Source: Colletotrichum lupini | Taxonomy: Eukaryota; Ascomycota; Sordariomycetes; Glomerellales; Glomerellaceae | DNA: 64,000 bases | Assembly: GCF_023278565.1 (NCBI RefSeq) | Contig: NC_064675.1 | Location: forward strand, 6,572,001 to 6,636,000 | Reading direction: 5' to 3' | Shown here: positions 11,948 to 23,592 of the stretch, in pieces | How positions within the stretch are numbered: the first letter of the stretch is position 1 | Layout of the letters: every line of letters begins with the position of its first letter | Notes under the pieces: model-generated | Seen by the model: the letters and a program-made list of their open reading frames with translations, nothing else | Database searches by the model: none | What the model was told of the DNA's origin: nothing | Position numbers and translations under genes: made by a program

Positions 11948-12608
11948 TTATGTCATTGTCGAATCTGGTGACTGAACAGCTCATGACTGAGACAACTCCA
12001 CGGGTATCGGCACCGTGGAAACACCCCACTTCGAAGCTCGCAGCCACTCAATTCACTCGAGGCCCAGGGCCAAGCGAGACGTCGGCCCAGAATCCTCACG
12101 CCTTGGTGGCCCCCAAAACAAGGTCTCGCGACTTGCAGGGACCCTGTTGAATAAACACCAAGCTCGCTGCTTGAGCCTGGGCCCTCGACAGACTGTTGGC
12201 AGCCTGTGACCTTTCCACCTTTCCCATTCATTCGTTGCCGGCTACCTGTACGGAGTAGTGAGTTACTTGTTGAATGCGACTGATGGACCTCGAAATCTTA
12301 GGTAAGCTGTTTAGGTAGGTAGCTTACTATCCAGGTATCGTGCCTACTCGCATTGCGCAGAAAAACAGAGCTATCTACCTCGTCTGCATCTACCTTACCT
12401 ACATGACGTAGATGATGTTGAGGTTATCGCGACGTATCACCTCCCCTACCGAAGTGCGCAGGTATGAAGAAGTGAAGCACGATTTACAAAAGGGCTGTGC
12501 ATATTTTCGCTTCTCTGCTTCTTATGCGTAAGACTTGGTTATCGTGAGCTATTTAATCTATGGACACCTATCAATCATGCCGTAACATCTTCTGCCCGCC
12601 CCCGTGCC

Positions 12609-13004
12609 TCATTCGATGGCACCCATCTTATGCAAGAGCACCCCTTCTCCTACATCGAGATACCTCATACCATCAATATTGTTCGTCTTGTAGCATGCCT
12701 CATAGCTAATGTCATTATCTGGCTCGGATTGCCACTGTATTCGTATGTCTTGGTGAGACGTCCGCAACCTGAAAAGGCCGGCCTTCCAAGAACCCCCTTT
12801 ATCCTTATCTACCCTGTAAGTCAGGATCCGCTCAAAAGCTTCATAAAGAAGGCCGACACATTGCTTCTCATTTTCGCTCTCTTGAGATTGAATATACGAG
12901 TAGAGAATGCCAGGCTGTAGGTTGCCGCCGCCGCCAAGTCTGGCAAGGAGCCAATAGCTTCGGATAGCGAATACGACTATCCCAGCGCCTCGCTCCAGAA
13001 TCAT
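12609..13004 (-). CDS. Hypothetical 131-aa protein, weak candidate
   Basis: This frame is ATG-initiated on the minus strand and encodes 131 aa with mixed, protein-like composition and a hydrophobic start (ILERGAGIVVFAIRSYWLLA). No domain is recognised, there is no homologous neighbour, and no splice structure supports it. It could be a chance frame in intergenic DNA. It is listed because this 2.4-kb region otherwise lacks genes. Confidence 0.2.
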   Translation of the reverse strand: MILERGAGIVVFAIRSYWLLARLGGGGNLQPGILYSYIQSQESENEKQCVGLLYEAFERILTYRVDKDKGGSWKAGLFRLRTSHQDIRIQWQSEPDNDISYEACYKTNNIDGMRYLDVGEGVLLHKMGAIE

Positions 13005-13262
13005 CGAGAGAGCACAAATTGACCTCTATGCGAATGCGAGGCTGACGATATTCAGTCCGAGGAATAAAAATGTGGACAGCGGTGGTGTGGCTGAGTTCCC
13101 GCGCAGACAGTCAACACCGCGGAAATGAGTTGACAATCAATTATAGTGTTGGCACACTATGCCAAGATACGGCACCTTCCTGACCACTACCCCCGCGACT
13201 CGTATGATCGATGCTATAGAGAATCTACTTAGATGGCTTAATAGCAATGTTCTCATACATGG

Positions 13263-13270
13263 TATATATA
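13263..13270 (+). promoter_or_regulatory. TATA box of the 13371 gene
   Basis: TATATATA lies about 100 bp upstream of the ATG at 13371, a plausible core-promoter distance for an ascomycete gene with a short leader. Confidence 0.5.
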
Positions 13271-13370
13271 GGAAGAGAGATGAAGATTTCAGAGGGATCC
13301 TTTTCAAGTTCTCACCACAAGGACATCTCGATAGCCATTTCGCCATTACATTCGCATCGACAACTTCAAC

Positions 13371-15017
13371 ATGAGCAACAATAAGAAGTTCATTGCGGTT
13401 CTGCTAGCCAATTCACTGCAGCTTCACTCTGCATTGGGTCAATTTGTACGTTCCTGAAAGTCTCCTTGATATCGAAGCCATAGACAAAGTACCATCTTCT
13501 AACCGACGAAGGCTTCTCCGTCACCCCTAGAAGACACCGGCGTCGTTCTCGAAAGCCAGAACGTCTCTGCTCAGTCATTCATCGGACTTCCAGCTCAAGC
13601 ACAGCCTCTACCAAAGAAGACTCGCTACAGCCCCGACGTAGTTGGCTTCCACCAGGACGGCGGCAACACCAGGACGAACGACTGGGATGGTCCCCTCGGC
13701 GTGTCTCCCAACGTCTCCAGCCGGTCTGTTGCCATATCAGCGCAGTACTGGCACAGCGACAACCGACTGACGGCGCGCTCCGTCTGCACGGATGCCGCAG
13801 AGCCGTACTTCTGCATCGCAGCCTTTGACCCGGATGCCATGAACATGCTAGGGTCTTGGGCCCCTGAAGGACAGACATTGCTCTCTCCGTACGCCACCGT
13901 CGCTGGAGATTCCGTCATCCTGCCCACAATGGAGAGGCACATCTTCGAAGTCGAGAGAGTCGACGATGCGAACGGTACCACATTCATCCCTCATCGGGAC
14001 ATCGATCTCACTACGACCCTGCCTCAGAACCACGGCGTCGTGAGCAGCTACGTCGACGAGGATCAGAACGTGTGGTTCACGTCCGTTGCGCTCGCGACAA
14101 CCTCTACTGCAAGTGACTCCTCCATCCTCGGATACGTGACCCCAGACGGAACAATCCGGACTATCACTCTCGACGGCCAGAGAATCGAAAACTCAATCGC
14201 CGTCAGCGGGAAGACAGTCTACCTCAACACCGGTCCCCTCGCATCAGATACCAACAGGAGCAGCACCGGTCACATGTTCGCCTTCAGACCGAGCAAAAGC
14301 GACGGAAAAATCACCGCGCTGTGGAACGAGACATATGACGCCGGTACCGCTGCTAAGCCAGGCGGCTTCTCGCAGGGTTCGGGGTCAACCCCGTCCCTAG
14401 TCGGTGACAAGTACGTCGCCATCACGGATAACGCCGACGCGCAAGTGAAGCTCTTGATCTACCGCCAAGTCACTGCTTCAGCTGAAAGTCTCGCGGAAGG
14501 CGAGCTGCCACTGGTCTGCCAGGTCCCTTTATTCGGATCCGGCGCTAGCGCGAATGAGAATGCCATGGTCGGGTACTTTGACGGGTTGACGTACAGCGTC
14601 GTCGTGAATAACAACTACGGGGCCCCGGAACTGCAGGATCTAGGCGAAGGGGTGGATATCAACGGCGAGTTCAACGACTTTGCGTCCCTGGCACCTGGAA
14701 TTACGCGGGTGGACATTACGCCTGAGGGTAAGTGTGAGGTCCGGTGGGCTTTGGAGGTCCGCTCGACGAGCGTTCTTAGTCTCTCGACTGCGAATGGTCT
14801 CGTGTACTCTTACACGCAGGACGAGGAACTTGCTGGCCAGGGATTGTATGTATGGTACTTCACCGCCATAGATTTCCGGACTGGCGAGATTGTCTGGCGG
14901 ATTCGGGCCGGAGCTGGGGGTACGTATAACAACAATGTAGCCCCTACGCAGATGTCCCCCAATGGAGGGATCTACCAAGTTGTTGCGGGAGGTGTTACGT
15001 GGTTGAGGGATGATTAA
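13371..15017 (+). CDS. Secreted protein of about 526 aa, probable beta-propeller (quinoprotein-like fold)
   Basis: There are two exons: 13371-13445 and 13512-15017. The 66-bp intron runs GTACGT...GAAG with a CTAAC branch point. Exon 1 encodes exactly a signal peptide (MSNNKKFIAVLLANSLQLHS, then ALGQF), followed after the junction by ASPSPLED. The mature part repeats short blocks ending in Trp or hydrophobic strands with Asp/Gly turns (VWFTSVAL, ILGYVTPDGTIRTITLDG, MFAFRPSKSDGKITALWN, GEIVWRIRAGAGGTYNN). This rhythm is typical of PQQ/quinoprotein-alcohol-dehydrogenase-like propellers. The family and reaction are not recognised, and a cofactor role is not claimed. A TATA box sits about 100 bp upstream. 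Intron exactly after the signal peptide and codon frame continuity make the gene model firm; the function is open. Confidence 0.82.
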
Positions 15018-15627
15018 GAGAGGGCTGCCTGCAAGCGAGAGACTCAAGGCAGAGAATTATTGTTCTGCAAAGAAGCAATCGAAGCGATATTCTCCTGGGC
15101 ACCTTCTTACCCAGTAACCTTGGACAATACCGCGCGAGCCTTGTTTAGAAATGCAGATGTATATCATTCCCCGACACTTGGTTGAAAACGGAACCGCCGA
15201 AGGGAGAGACTGATGGCAATCCAGCTCCCGACAAATACCCAATGCGGCTGGGGTTTGATGGACATCAGCCAGAACCATGGAGCACCTACAATCACGGAAG
15301 ATCCCAAGGGCCAGGAGAGACAGTGTAGTAGAGAAGCACACGTGCGACTTGGGGATGGAGCCAGTCGCTGGAGCCATGAAGGTCATTGAACTTATGGTAT
15401 TGATAAGATACTTCGCTTGATACAAGACCGAAGAAGATGAAATGCTTAGCCAAAAAATAATCAAAACAGACTTTGCCGCCGCCCAAACCATCAACCCATG
15501 AAACCGTACCCCTTGCCTATCTGGAGGCTGCCGTCTTTACCATGTTGTGAACGCCATATCCCGGTGAATCCTTACACTCAAACAATCTAAGTCAACACAG
15601 GAGCCAATCCGAAAGACTGCAATGCTC
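15018..15627. other. Convergent intergenic region, no supported gene
   Basis: This stretch lies between the 3' ends of the secreted-protein gene (+) and atg17 (-). A 145-codon minus-strand frame (15057-15494) begins with a hydrophobic run and contains several Cys, but nothing else supports it, and it would overlap both 3' UTRs. Confidence 0.35.
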
Positions 15628-17288
15628 CTACCGCTGCTGGCTCCTCTCCAATCGGTCTCGAGCAGCGTCCACGACGCTTCGGTCCAGCGCCGGCGTGCTT
15701 CGCTGCCCGCCCGACACGTCGTCCTCGGCGGTGCCGTCGTCAACCGCGACGAGTTCCCACCTCTTCATTCCGCCGTCCATGCCCGGCCATAGATCCGTGG
15801 GGATGAACTCGCCAATATCCTGGCGGAATCCTTCGCGCTCCCGTCGATCATTTTCGACGAGTTTGTCAACGCTATCCATCGCCTTCTTCCATATGTTTGT
15901 AATCTTGTCCTCTACCATGCGGCGCCGCTCGACCTCCAGGATCAGGTTATCATAAGCGCCCGCGTACTTTTCGTAAAAGTCTCGAAGGTCGTCCATTTCG
16001 CCAAGCTTGTTGTAGATGGTGTATGTCTCATCCTCCCACCGCTGGAGGAACTCGGCCTCGCTCGCAATGTAGCTGGCCATACGAGCGCCCATCTCTTCCA
16101 GCGCAGTGAACCCTTGCAGGGTGCCGAGGAACGCCAATTTGATCTGTCCTGTTTGTCCAGTCATGGCTGAAAATTCCTCTTCCATGGTCTGGAGTGTCTT
16201 GTTGATTTCCTGGATGACACTCTCGACCTCTGATGCGTCGCTAACCACAACATTCAGCATGTCCGCCCGGTCTTTCATCGTTATCGGTTCGAGGTCGGGC
16301 ATTTGCGACTCTTGGTCAGCGATTACGCCAGACAACGATACGCCATCGCCGCCTTGTGACTGCGTCACCTCCGCCGCCCTACGACGAGCAAGAGCCGCGC
16401 CGCCCTCTGTCGTCCGCACCGCTGTGACGCACAAGTCAAAGTGTTTAGTCAATGACGTGAGCAGTTGGGCCATGTCATGTGAACTGTCTACGAGAGAACC
16501 GAGAAGCTCGGGTATCGGGTCGTATTGTGACGAGTCGGAGGGCATTCGAGGCAGGGGTGTCGTCGTCATCGTTTTCTTTAGTGCTCGCAGGTCATCGTCG
16601 AAGCGAAGGAGATCGCCATCAAAGGATGTTTGGATAGCCTGCAGGTAATTCATTCCGTCAGTCGTCTAGACTATCATAGATAGTGTGGGAAATCCAGAGG
16701 CAGCAGGGTACGTTTACACACCTGCAGCTCGCCGAGGCTCTGCTTCAGAGCCTCGACCATGACGTGGACGCTCTTTTCGTCCACAAAGTCCATCAGATTG
16801 CGGCGCTCTTCGCCCGGCGGTCTGAAGACAGCTTCCACAGTTGTATTCTTGAGCATGGCCATAGTCTCCTGCAGCTTCTCGTTGGTTGCATCCATGGTCT
16901 TGACCAGGTGCTTGAAGTCGCGCTTGCCGGCATCGTAGGTTCTCTTGAGACCACGGCGAACCTTCATCAACAGCGCCAGCTGCTCAGAGATGGCGCGTCG
17001 CAGGAACTGGGTTTCGGCATACAGGATAACTGCCTCCTCATGGGCCTGGCGTGCATCGGTCGCGATATCGTTTGCTCGCAAGACGGCCGTCATGGACGAG
17101 AGCGAGCGTTTGGCGGCGAGCAGGTGTTCCACCAATGTCTCAACCGGCACATGGTCGGCAGCGGCGGAGGCTGACGTGGAGGGTGCATCACGGCGGTCTC
17201 TGGAATGTGAAAGGGACGTGGAGTCTCGGCCGGCCGAGGTGGACGAGGCTGGGCTTCGGCTAGACCTGTGGGACGGGGAATTGGCCAT
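15628..17288 (-). CDS. atg17: Autophagy-related protein 17 (scaffold of the Atg1 kinase complex)
   Basis: There are two exons on the minus strand: 17288-16722 and 16638-15628, joined across an 83-bp intron in phase 0. The product is 525 aa. Residues 1-45 are Ser/Arg-rich and low complexity. The Atg17 core follows with signature stretches VEHLLAAKRSLSSM, RQAHEEAVILYAET, AVFRPPGEERRNLMDFVDE and, directly after the junction, AIQTSFDGDLLRFDDDLRAL. Heptad-like Leu/Glu/Lys patterns across the length fit the long curved coiled coil of the family. Atg17 dimerises and recruits Atg13, Atg29 and Atg31 at the pre-autophagosomal site. The C-terminal 60 residues are hydrophilic and acidic/Ser-rich. No lesions are seen. 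Confidence 0.93.
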
Positions 17289-18786
17289 GTTGAATGGGGG
17301 AGAAAGAGAGGAAGTGCTTCACGACAAAAAGGTCAAGAGTTGGAGCGATTCATATTTAAGTAGAAAGGAATAGGATTAAGGTGATGATGGGAAGAGCAAA
17401 GCCAAGATGCGAAGCCAAGGTGAGCCAGGGGAGGATGAGGATGTAAAGAGGAACAAGGAAGCGATAGAGAGAAGGACGGGAAGACGGTTGGGATGGGACG
17501 GGACGGGATAGGACAGGACAGGATGGGATGGTGTAGGCGACGAGGATGATGTCGCGATAAGGTTGGAGCTTCGGTCAGGTGTGTTATCCTTATCGGACCT
17601 GGCTTATCTCATCCGCGCACCACCCCCGAGAGTGCCTGCCACCTGCACTGTGAGGACCTCTTTGGCTGCTGCTGCTGCGTTGCTGTTGGCCGTTTGCGGT
17701 GCAGCCTTATGTCGCACAGGCCACCAGAGCGGAGACTCCCCCTGGAGCCACAGTCGAATGGCGGCGATGATTGGCTGTGACTCACTTTTATGGGTCTTTC
17801 TGCCTGGGAAGCTCCCAGTAGCTCCTTCTCCAACACTCTTCAGCGCCATTCCAGCAGGAGCGATCCAGATGATCTCACACCTCCCCAGGCGCTTGACCAT
17901 CGCTGCGTCCGGAAAATATCTGGCAATCTGGAATATCCACTGCTCACCTTTGAATGTCACCAATGTCACCTTGCTCACCTTGACTTATCCATTCCCATGT
18001 TCACCTTGGAACCAAATCAACGTCACAGTGGTTCATCCTCCCACCACGGCTCAACGTTCTAGAACAGCTAGAAACGGGGCTGTCAAGGCTGGACCCTGCC
18101 GAAGCTACCGACTGAAACAACCTTTTCCACCAACATCCGATGAAACCAGACGCTCTCTGACACTTGTATCAACTCCAGTCCAACGTAAAGCCATCAAAGA
18201 CGAAGACCGAAGCTGACGTCGCCAGCTCCGAGCTCTACGGAAATCTCGAAGCTCCCGTCATGCCGATCACTTTCTTGACTCTGGCAGCTGTGGAGAATGA
18301 TCCAATGGCCTGCTTCAATCTTCGGCAGCTACCCGGCGTCGCTCCATGGCACACCATCCTTTGCGGACAAAGGCTCGAACCTAATGCGGCCTTGAGGTGC
18401 CGTCAATTTGAATTCCTGTCATCCGATGCAGCAAAGCAAAAGCTCCATCAAGAATTCTCGGCGAAACTGACGAAATTGACTCTCTTTCGACCAACGGCCA
18501 CCAGCACGATGCTCACCTCATCGTCAGCACGATAATATCAGGCACAGACTTGAGGCGAGTGGTTCATCCAGCCACATGTGGCTCGGCCTCAGCACCTTCG
18601 GACTGCGCCATCCCCGGCCGGCCCCCTGGTTTGAGACAGGCACATCCCAGTGATGACTCGCCTTCCATGAGCCGTGGCCGGGCAACAATCTACTCCTGAA
18701 CACACGTGTCGTAAATTTTCAGAAAAGACAACCTCACAGGCTCATGCGACATCGATCTGTATGCCGCGCGATCTGTCGGGCACTCG
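17289..18786. other. Divergent intergenic region between atg17 and the F-box-like gene
   Basis: About 1.5 kb that should hold both promoters. It contains a G-rich pentamer-like repeat at about 17492-17531. A 217-codon frame at 17563-18216 lacks an ATG start and any recognisable domain, and was not accepted. Confidence 0.4.
17492..17531. repeat. Imperfect GGGAC/GGGAT/GGACA short repeat
   Basis: A run of degenerate 5-mers (GGGAT, GGGAC, GGACA) about 40 bp long lies in the atg17 upstream region. It is a simple-sequence tract with no inferred function. Confidence 0.6.
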
Positions 18787-19874
18787 ATGTTCTCCATGGC
18801 CCCGAAATCACCGACTCCGTCCATTTCGCACCTCATCTCGTCTTATCCGATCTTGTCCATCCTCGCGGAATATGTTTCAGCCTTGGACCTTCTTCACATA
18901 GCTCAGACGAACCGTAACCACCACGCCCACATCCTCGGTTCCCGTACAATATTCGAGAAGCTGAAAAGCCTCTGTCTCTGCGATGGCCGCGGCTTAGTGC
19001 AACGCCAAAACTTTAGCGGACGCTACTGTCCAAACTACTGGACTCTTCTCTGCGGCCTCCCTCCCATGGTTGTCGGGGACGAGGAAATCGAAGTCAAGCT
19101 GTACAACATCAAATGCGACGAGGCTGGAGCTCTGCCCTGCCGGAGATGTGGTATCAACGTCTGTGAGGAGTGCAGGTACTACGATCGGCTTCTGTGCGTG
19201 GAGGAAAGCTATGTCGAGCCGCGCTACAACTGGCGCCCTCTCAACATCATGTGTCTTTGCCGCGATTGTGACTTCCAGCTCGAAGGTGATAATCGGAAGC
19301 TACAACTCAGCGACACATGCGATTGCAACCTATGTCTAAGGTGGCTCTGTACCAAATGTGAAGACGCGCAGAGAAAAGAGACCACAGCGTATTACGACAC
19401 GCGAACTCAGGAAGCGTCGGGCCAAAACAATGTGCTCAACCAACCAGAGGAATGGGGTCCCGATGAAGCCTCAGAGACCAAGCAACTCGAGATATATGGC
19501 AAATGGCGCAATGTGAGTTCCTGTCAATTGAGCCACGTGAGTAGTTGCTTTACGCCTGCTAATAGCTCTGCCGTCAGTTCTATTGCCCTTGCGGTGCCGG
19601 CGTTGCGCAAGAGACCGTCCCAAGATGCACTTGGTGCAAGCGCCGTGTCAAGACCCAGGACGAATGGTTAGATGAAAGAAATCAGCTTGCCCGACTTGAT
19701 AAACCGGGGGGTTCGTTCTATGTATGTTCAATCTACGTTGGGAGGGTTGGAAGCAATCACTTACAGTCCTTGTAGAACCCGGATCACCCACCCTTCGTCA
19801 TGGACACCAGCTATAACTATCCTACTCCCTACCCGAGGCTGGGGTACATTCGGCCTGGGGACGATGTCCCGTGA
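18787..19874 (+). CDS. F-box-like, cysteine-rich fungal protein, 322 aa
   Basis: There are three exons: 18787-19512, 19578-19721 and 19776-19874. Introns of 65 bp (GTGAGT, TAATAG, CAG) and 54 bp keep the frame to a TGA at 19872. An F-box-like N-terminus (about residues 18-60: SSYPILSILAEYVSALDLLH, then IAQTNRNHH) is followed by Cys pairs that look zinc-binding: CRRCGINVCEEC (118-129), CLCRDC, CDCNLC, CTKC, and in exon 2 CPCGAG plus CTWCKRRV. The last exon gives a Pro/Tyr-rich end (TSYNYPTPYPRLGY). This layout recurs in fungal F-box-like proteins of unknown substrate. If the F-box is real it would bind Skp1 in an SCF ligase, which is inference. A second in-frame ATG at 18796 is an alternative start. 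Confidence 0.78.
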
Positions 19875-19880
19875 TGATCT

Positions 19881-20455
19881 TCATCTTTTTTGCCGAGGTT
19901 GCTCTTCCGTTAGAGTACACTGCTCTAGACAATTATGTCCGACGTCGTGTGTGGCCGCCCTCCCGTCATCGGTGGTAATCCATGGCATAGTACCGACAGG
20001 CATGACCCGGGAGATATTACTCCAGAATTCATACACCACGCCACTCGGACGAACCAACAGGGGATCACAATCGTCTCCATCTGAAATAGGCCAGCAAGGA
20101 CGAAGAGCCAATCGAACCGGCTCGCTTATACGTCTTGCTCGCACGCTCTTCGTGAGTCAGACGTTCTCACAACCGGTGTTTTCCCGATGGCTGCCACCCC
20201 ACCGCGTTCATCGACGATGATGGAGGAGTAGTGTGAGAATTGATACTTACAAACCGACTTCGGACACGAGTTGACCAACTTCATTGCCGAAGAGCTTTCC
20301 GTCCCAGGACTCCAACCAGTCCAGAAGTGGAATTCGACCAGTCCCAATCTTACGACGTTCCCCGCATTCTCCCACATGCCGGCATCGCATCGCGCTGGAG
20401 ATGCGGAGGTGACATGGGAATACTCTCCGGTATTGCTACCTATAATACCTGCCAT
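19881..20455 (-). CDS. Small hypothetical protein (about 134 aa), convergent with the F-box-like gene
   Basis: There are two exons on the minus strand: 20455-20251 and 20080-19881, joined across a 170-bp intron with donor GTAAGT and acceptor TTTCAG. The junction preserves the frame, and the result reads like a real protein (AMKLVNSCPKSV then YGDDCDPLLVRPSGVVYEFW, SRVMPVGTMPWITTDD). Several Cys (CDAG, SCPKS, DDCD, HNC, EQC) and no signal peptide are seen. The stop lies 6 bp from the stop of the opposite-strand F-box-like gene. The family is not recognised. The intron is long for this window, so an extra small exon or an upstream first exon (an acceptor-like TTTTAG precedes the ATG) is possible. 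Confidence 0.4.
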
Positions 20456-21123
20456 CTAAAACAACCCCGGTCGTTCCATTCTCCATTCTCCATTCCCCAC
20501 GATTTCCCCGCGCGCCGAAGAAAATACCGCCGAAGAGCCTCCAGGCTGCATGGAATATCTCCAGACGAACTACTCGTGGCCTGGCTTCGCATCCTTAGCT
20601 GGTTGAACCTGCGATGGGACTACCAAAACTAGGCAAACTAGCCACCAACGGCCATCCACACCGTTCTCCCCCGCACCGTTGAGAAATGGCACCAACAACG
20701 TGGACCGACATGGAGTTTTCCCCGACTTGGGGAGACATGGGGTTTCCTCACAGACTACCACCGTAAAAAGCTTGCCCAAGTGGCCGGCGTCGCATCGTTG
20801 ATGAGATCATCATTGCGCCTTTGGACTCCTGGAAGACGGATTCCGAGTGGAGGTGGATCTGGCTGAGGCGAAAAGTTGAATGTGATCATGGGAACACCGT
20901 CGACTAGGGAGAAGGGCCGACGGCGTGCACAGTACTGCGCAGCGGTGCCGGGGACTAGATGTCGGCCGTCGACTCATCTCAGTCCGAGGAGAAGTTGGAA
21001 AGATGACGCGGGAAAAGGCACGACAAGAGGGGAAGTTCTTAAGTGGTTGGATTTCCTGCGTACGGGGACCATGGAGCAGAGAGTCTGCAAGCTCAAGCTG
21101 TGCTCTTCAATTGGGTCCTCAAC
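20456..21123. other. Upstream region of the GH3 gene, no supported gene
   Basis: Only short overlapping frames without support are seen. It should contain the promoter of the beta-glucosidase gene. No clear TATA box was identified. Confidence 0.35.
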
Positions 21124-23592
21124 ATGGTCAACAACTTGATTTCGACGTTGGCGACGGCCCTTGCTGGCCTCACGCTCTGCGCTGCTCAAGATAGCTATAC
21201 CAATGATACAGATCCTTACTATGGCCAAAGTCCAGCCGTCTACCCCACGCGTCAGTACTGATTTCTCTCTTAACCTGAGCATACCGTGACATGAACCTAA
21301 CCAAGAACCAAATAGCCGTGGGAAATGGAACGACCAATGAGAAATGGGCCACAGCGTACCAGCGCGCAAAGTCCCTCGCCGCTCAGATGACCGTCGAGGA
21401 ACTCGCAAACTTCACCCATGGCTGGGATGGCCTCTGCACCGGCAACACAGGCTCCGTTCCTCGTCTCGGCATCGAGCCCATCTGCCTCCAAGACGGCCCG
21501 GATGGCGTCCGCGCGCAGGAATTTGTCTCGGCGTTCCCCTCCGGCATCCACCTCGGTGCGACATGGGACAAGAACCTCTCGTATGCCTACGGCGAGGCCC
21601 TGGGCGCCGAGTTCCGCGGTAAGGGTATCAATGTCGGCCTTGGACCCGTCGGCGGACCCCTGGGTCGTATCGCGCGCGGCGGCAGAAACTGGGAGGGTCT
21701 GAGTAATGATCCGTACCTGTCATCTGTTGGCGTCGGTGGTATTACCAAGGGAATGCAGGATGCTGGAACCATTGCGTGCCCGAAGCACTGGATTCTCAAC
21801 GAGCAGGAGTACCGCCGGAACCCGAGTGTTGAAGAAGGCGAGGCCGGATCTTCCAATGTTGATGATAGGACGTTGCATGAGCTTTATGTTTTCCCGTTCA
21901 TGGATGCTTTGAAGGAGGGCGCTGCGTCGGTCATGTGTTCTTACAATCGCGCCAACAACTCGTATGGATGCCAAAACTCCAAGTTGCTCAATGGAGTCCT
22001 CAAGACGGAGCTCGGGTTTGAAGGGTTCGTTGTCAGCGACTGTAAGTTTCTCTTGCTTTCTGGTCTCCATGGCCGCTGCTTACAATTACCACAGGGGGCG
22101 CACAACACGCCGGCGTGGCAACCGCAAACGCAGGTCTCGACTTGGTCATGCCAAACGAAGCCTTCTGGGGCGCATCCCTCGTCGAGGCAGTCAACAACGG
22201 CAGTGTCACCCGTGAACGCGTCGAGGACATGACGACAAGAATCCTTGCGGCGTGGTACTACATCGGCCAGGACAGCGACGACTACCCAGCCGTCGGAGCC
22301 TACTCGAACCTCCAGAAGCACACGCCCGTCGATGTGCAGAACGGGCACAAGGCGATCATTCGTGAGATTGGCGCCGCCGGCACCGTGCTGGTGAAGAACG
22401 TCAATGGCACGTTGCCGTTCAAGAACCCCAAGTTCTTGACGGTGTACGGCTACGATGCTAGCTTGCCTCCCACGCCATGGGGCAGCACGAGTTATGGCCC
22501 GTCATGGGGTACTGTACTGGCGGATACCTTCAACGGGACGTTGCTTTCTGGTGGCGGCTCCGGGACGACGACGCCGCCATATGTCATTACTCCTTTCCAG
22601 GCCATCCAGGACCGTGTTATCGCGGACGGCGGAGTGGTTAAGTGGGATTTTTACTCTGAGAACCCGCAGCCCAACTACGTCAACTCGGAGGCATGTCTGG
22701 TCTTTATCAACGCGTGGGCCTCAGAGGGATACGACCGACCAAGCCTGACGGACGAGTTTAGCGATAACTTGGTCAACAACGTCGCGGCCAACTGCTCCAA
22801 CACGATTGTCGTGTTGCACTCTGCCGGTAAGTCTTATGCTACTATCTAGCATAGCCACCGCTAACCGAAGTTCCTACAGGAACCCGCGTTGTCGAAGCCT
22901 GGGCAGACCATCCCAACGTGACAGCAATCCTCTTTGCCGGCTTACCCGGCCAGGAATCGGGCAACTCCCTCGTCGACATCCTCTACGGCGACGTCAACCC
23001 CAGCGGCAGACTCCCTTACACCGTCGCCCGCGCCGAGTCAGACTACGGTAACCTCCTCAACTCGACTGTCGAAGCGGGCCCGTTCCCGCAGGATGATTTC
23101 ACGGAGGGTCTGTTCATCGATTACCGCGCCTTTGACCGCGACGGGATCTCGCCCCGGTACGAGTTCGGCTTCGGGCTATCGTATACTACCTTTGGCTACT
23201 CTTCCCTCTCCGCGAGTCCCGCGTCGGGCGTGAGCGCCGGTATCCCGGATCCGAGCGTCGCGATTATTCAGGGCGGACACCCCGCCCTCTGGGAGGATGT
23301 CGTCTCCGTGAGCGTGACGGTCCAGAATACGGGCGGCGTGGGCGGCCATGAGGTCGCGCAGCTGTATGTTGGTATTCCCGTAGAGGGCACGCCCGCGAAG
23401 CAGTTGAGGGGCTTCGAGAGGGTGTATGTCGAGGCGGGCGGAAGCGCGACGGTGGAGTTTGCGCTAACGAGGCGGGATTTGAGCTTTTGGGATGTGAGTG
23501 CACAGCAGTGGCGGTTGAGTGAGGGTGAGTATGGGGTTTGGGTTGGGGCTAGCAGTCGGGATTTGAGGGTGAATGGGACTTTTACTATTTGA
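21124..23592 (+). CDS. Secreted beta-glucosidase, glycoside hydrolase family 3
   Basis: There are four exons: 21124-21250, 21316-22041, 22095-22826 and 22880-23592. Introns of 65, 53 and 53 bp all have GT-AG ends and conserved phase. The product is 765 aa. The signal peptide is [20 protein letters not shown]. The GH3 N-domain carries [15 protein letters not shown] and KHWILNEQE stretches. The catalytic nucleophile is Asp of FVVSDW (about residue 284), whose Trp codon is split by the second intron. The alpha/beta sandwich domain follows ([33 protein letters not shown]), then a C-terminal fibronectin-III-like domain ([19 protein letters not shown]). No PA14 insert is present. It hydrolyses terminal beta-D-glucosyl residues of cellobiose-type sugars outside the cell. 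An in-frame ATG at 21043 would bury the signal peptide, so 21124 is preferred. Confidence 0.95.

Larger units (their letters stand above)
10960..13370. other. Long intergenic region between pns1 and the secreted-protein gene
   Basis: This region of about 2.4 kb holds the GGTACC palindrome cluster (11274-11947), further AGGTAGGTAG/CCTACCTA-type motifs near 11391 and 12311-12400, one weak candidate frame on the minus strand (12609-13004), and the TATA box of the next gene. No other gene is supported. Confidence 0.45.

Noticed and set aside
15057..15494. 145-codon minus-strand frame with a hydrophobic start, possible small secreted protein
   Set aside because: Lies wholly in the convergent 3' region of two firm genes and has no other support.
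17563..18216. 217-codon + strand frame between atg17 and the F-box-like gene
   Set aside because: No ATG start, no domain, low-complexity Ala/Leu and Pro/Ser composition, and it overlaps an equally long minus-strand frame. Most likely chance.
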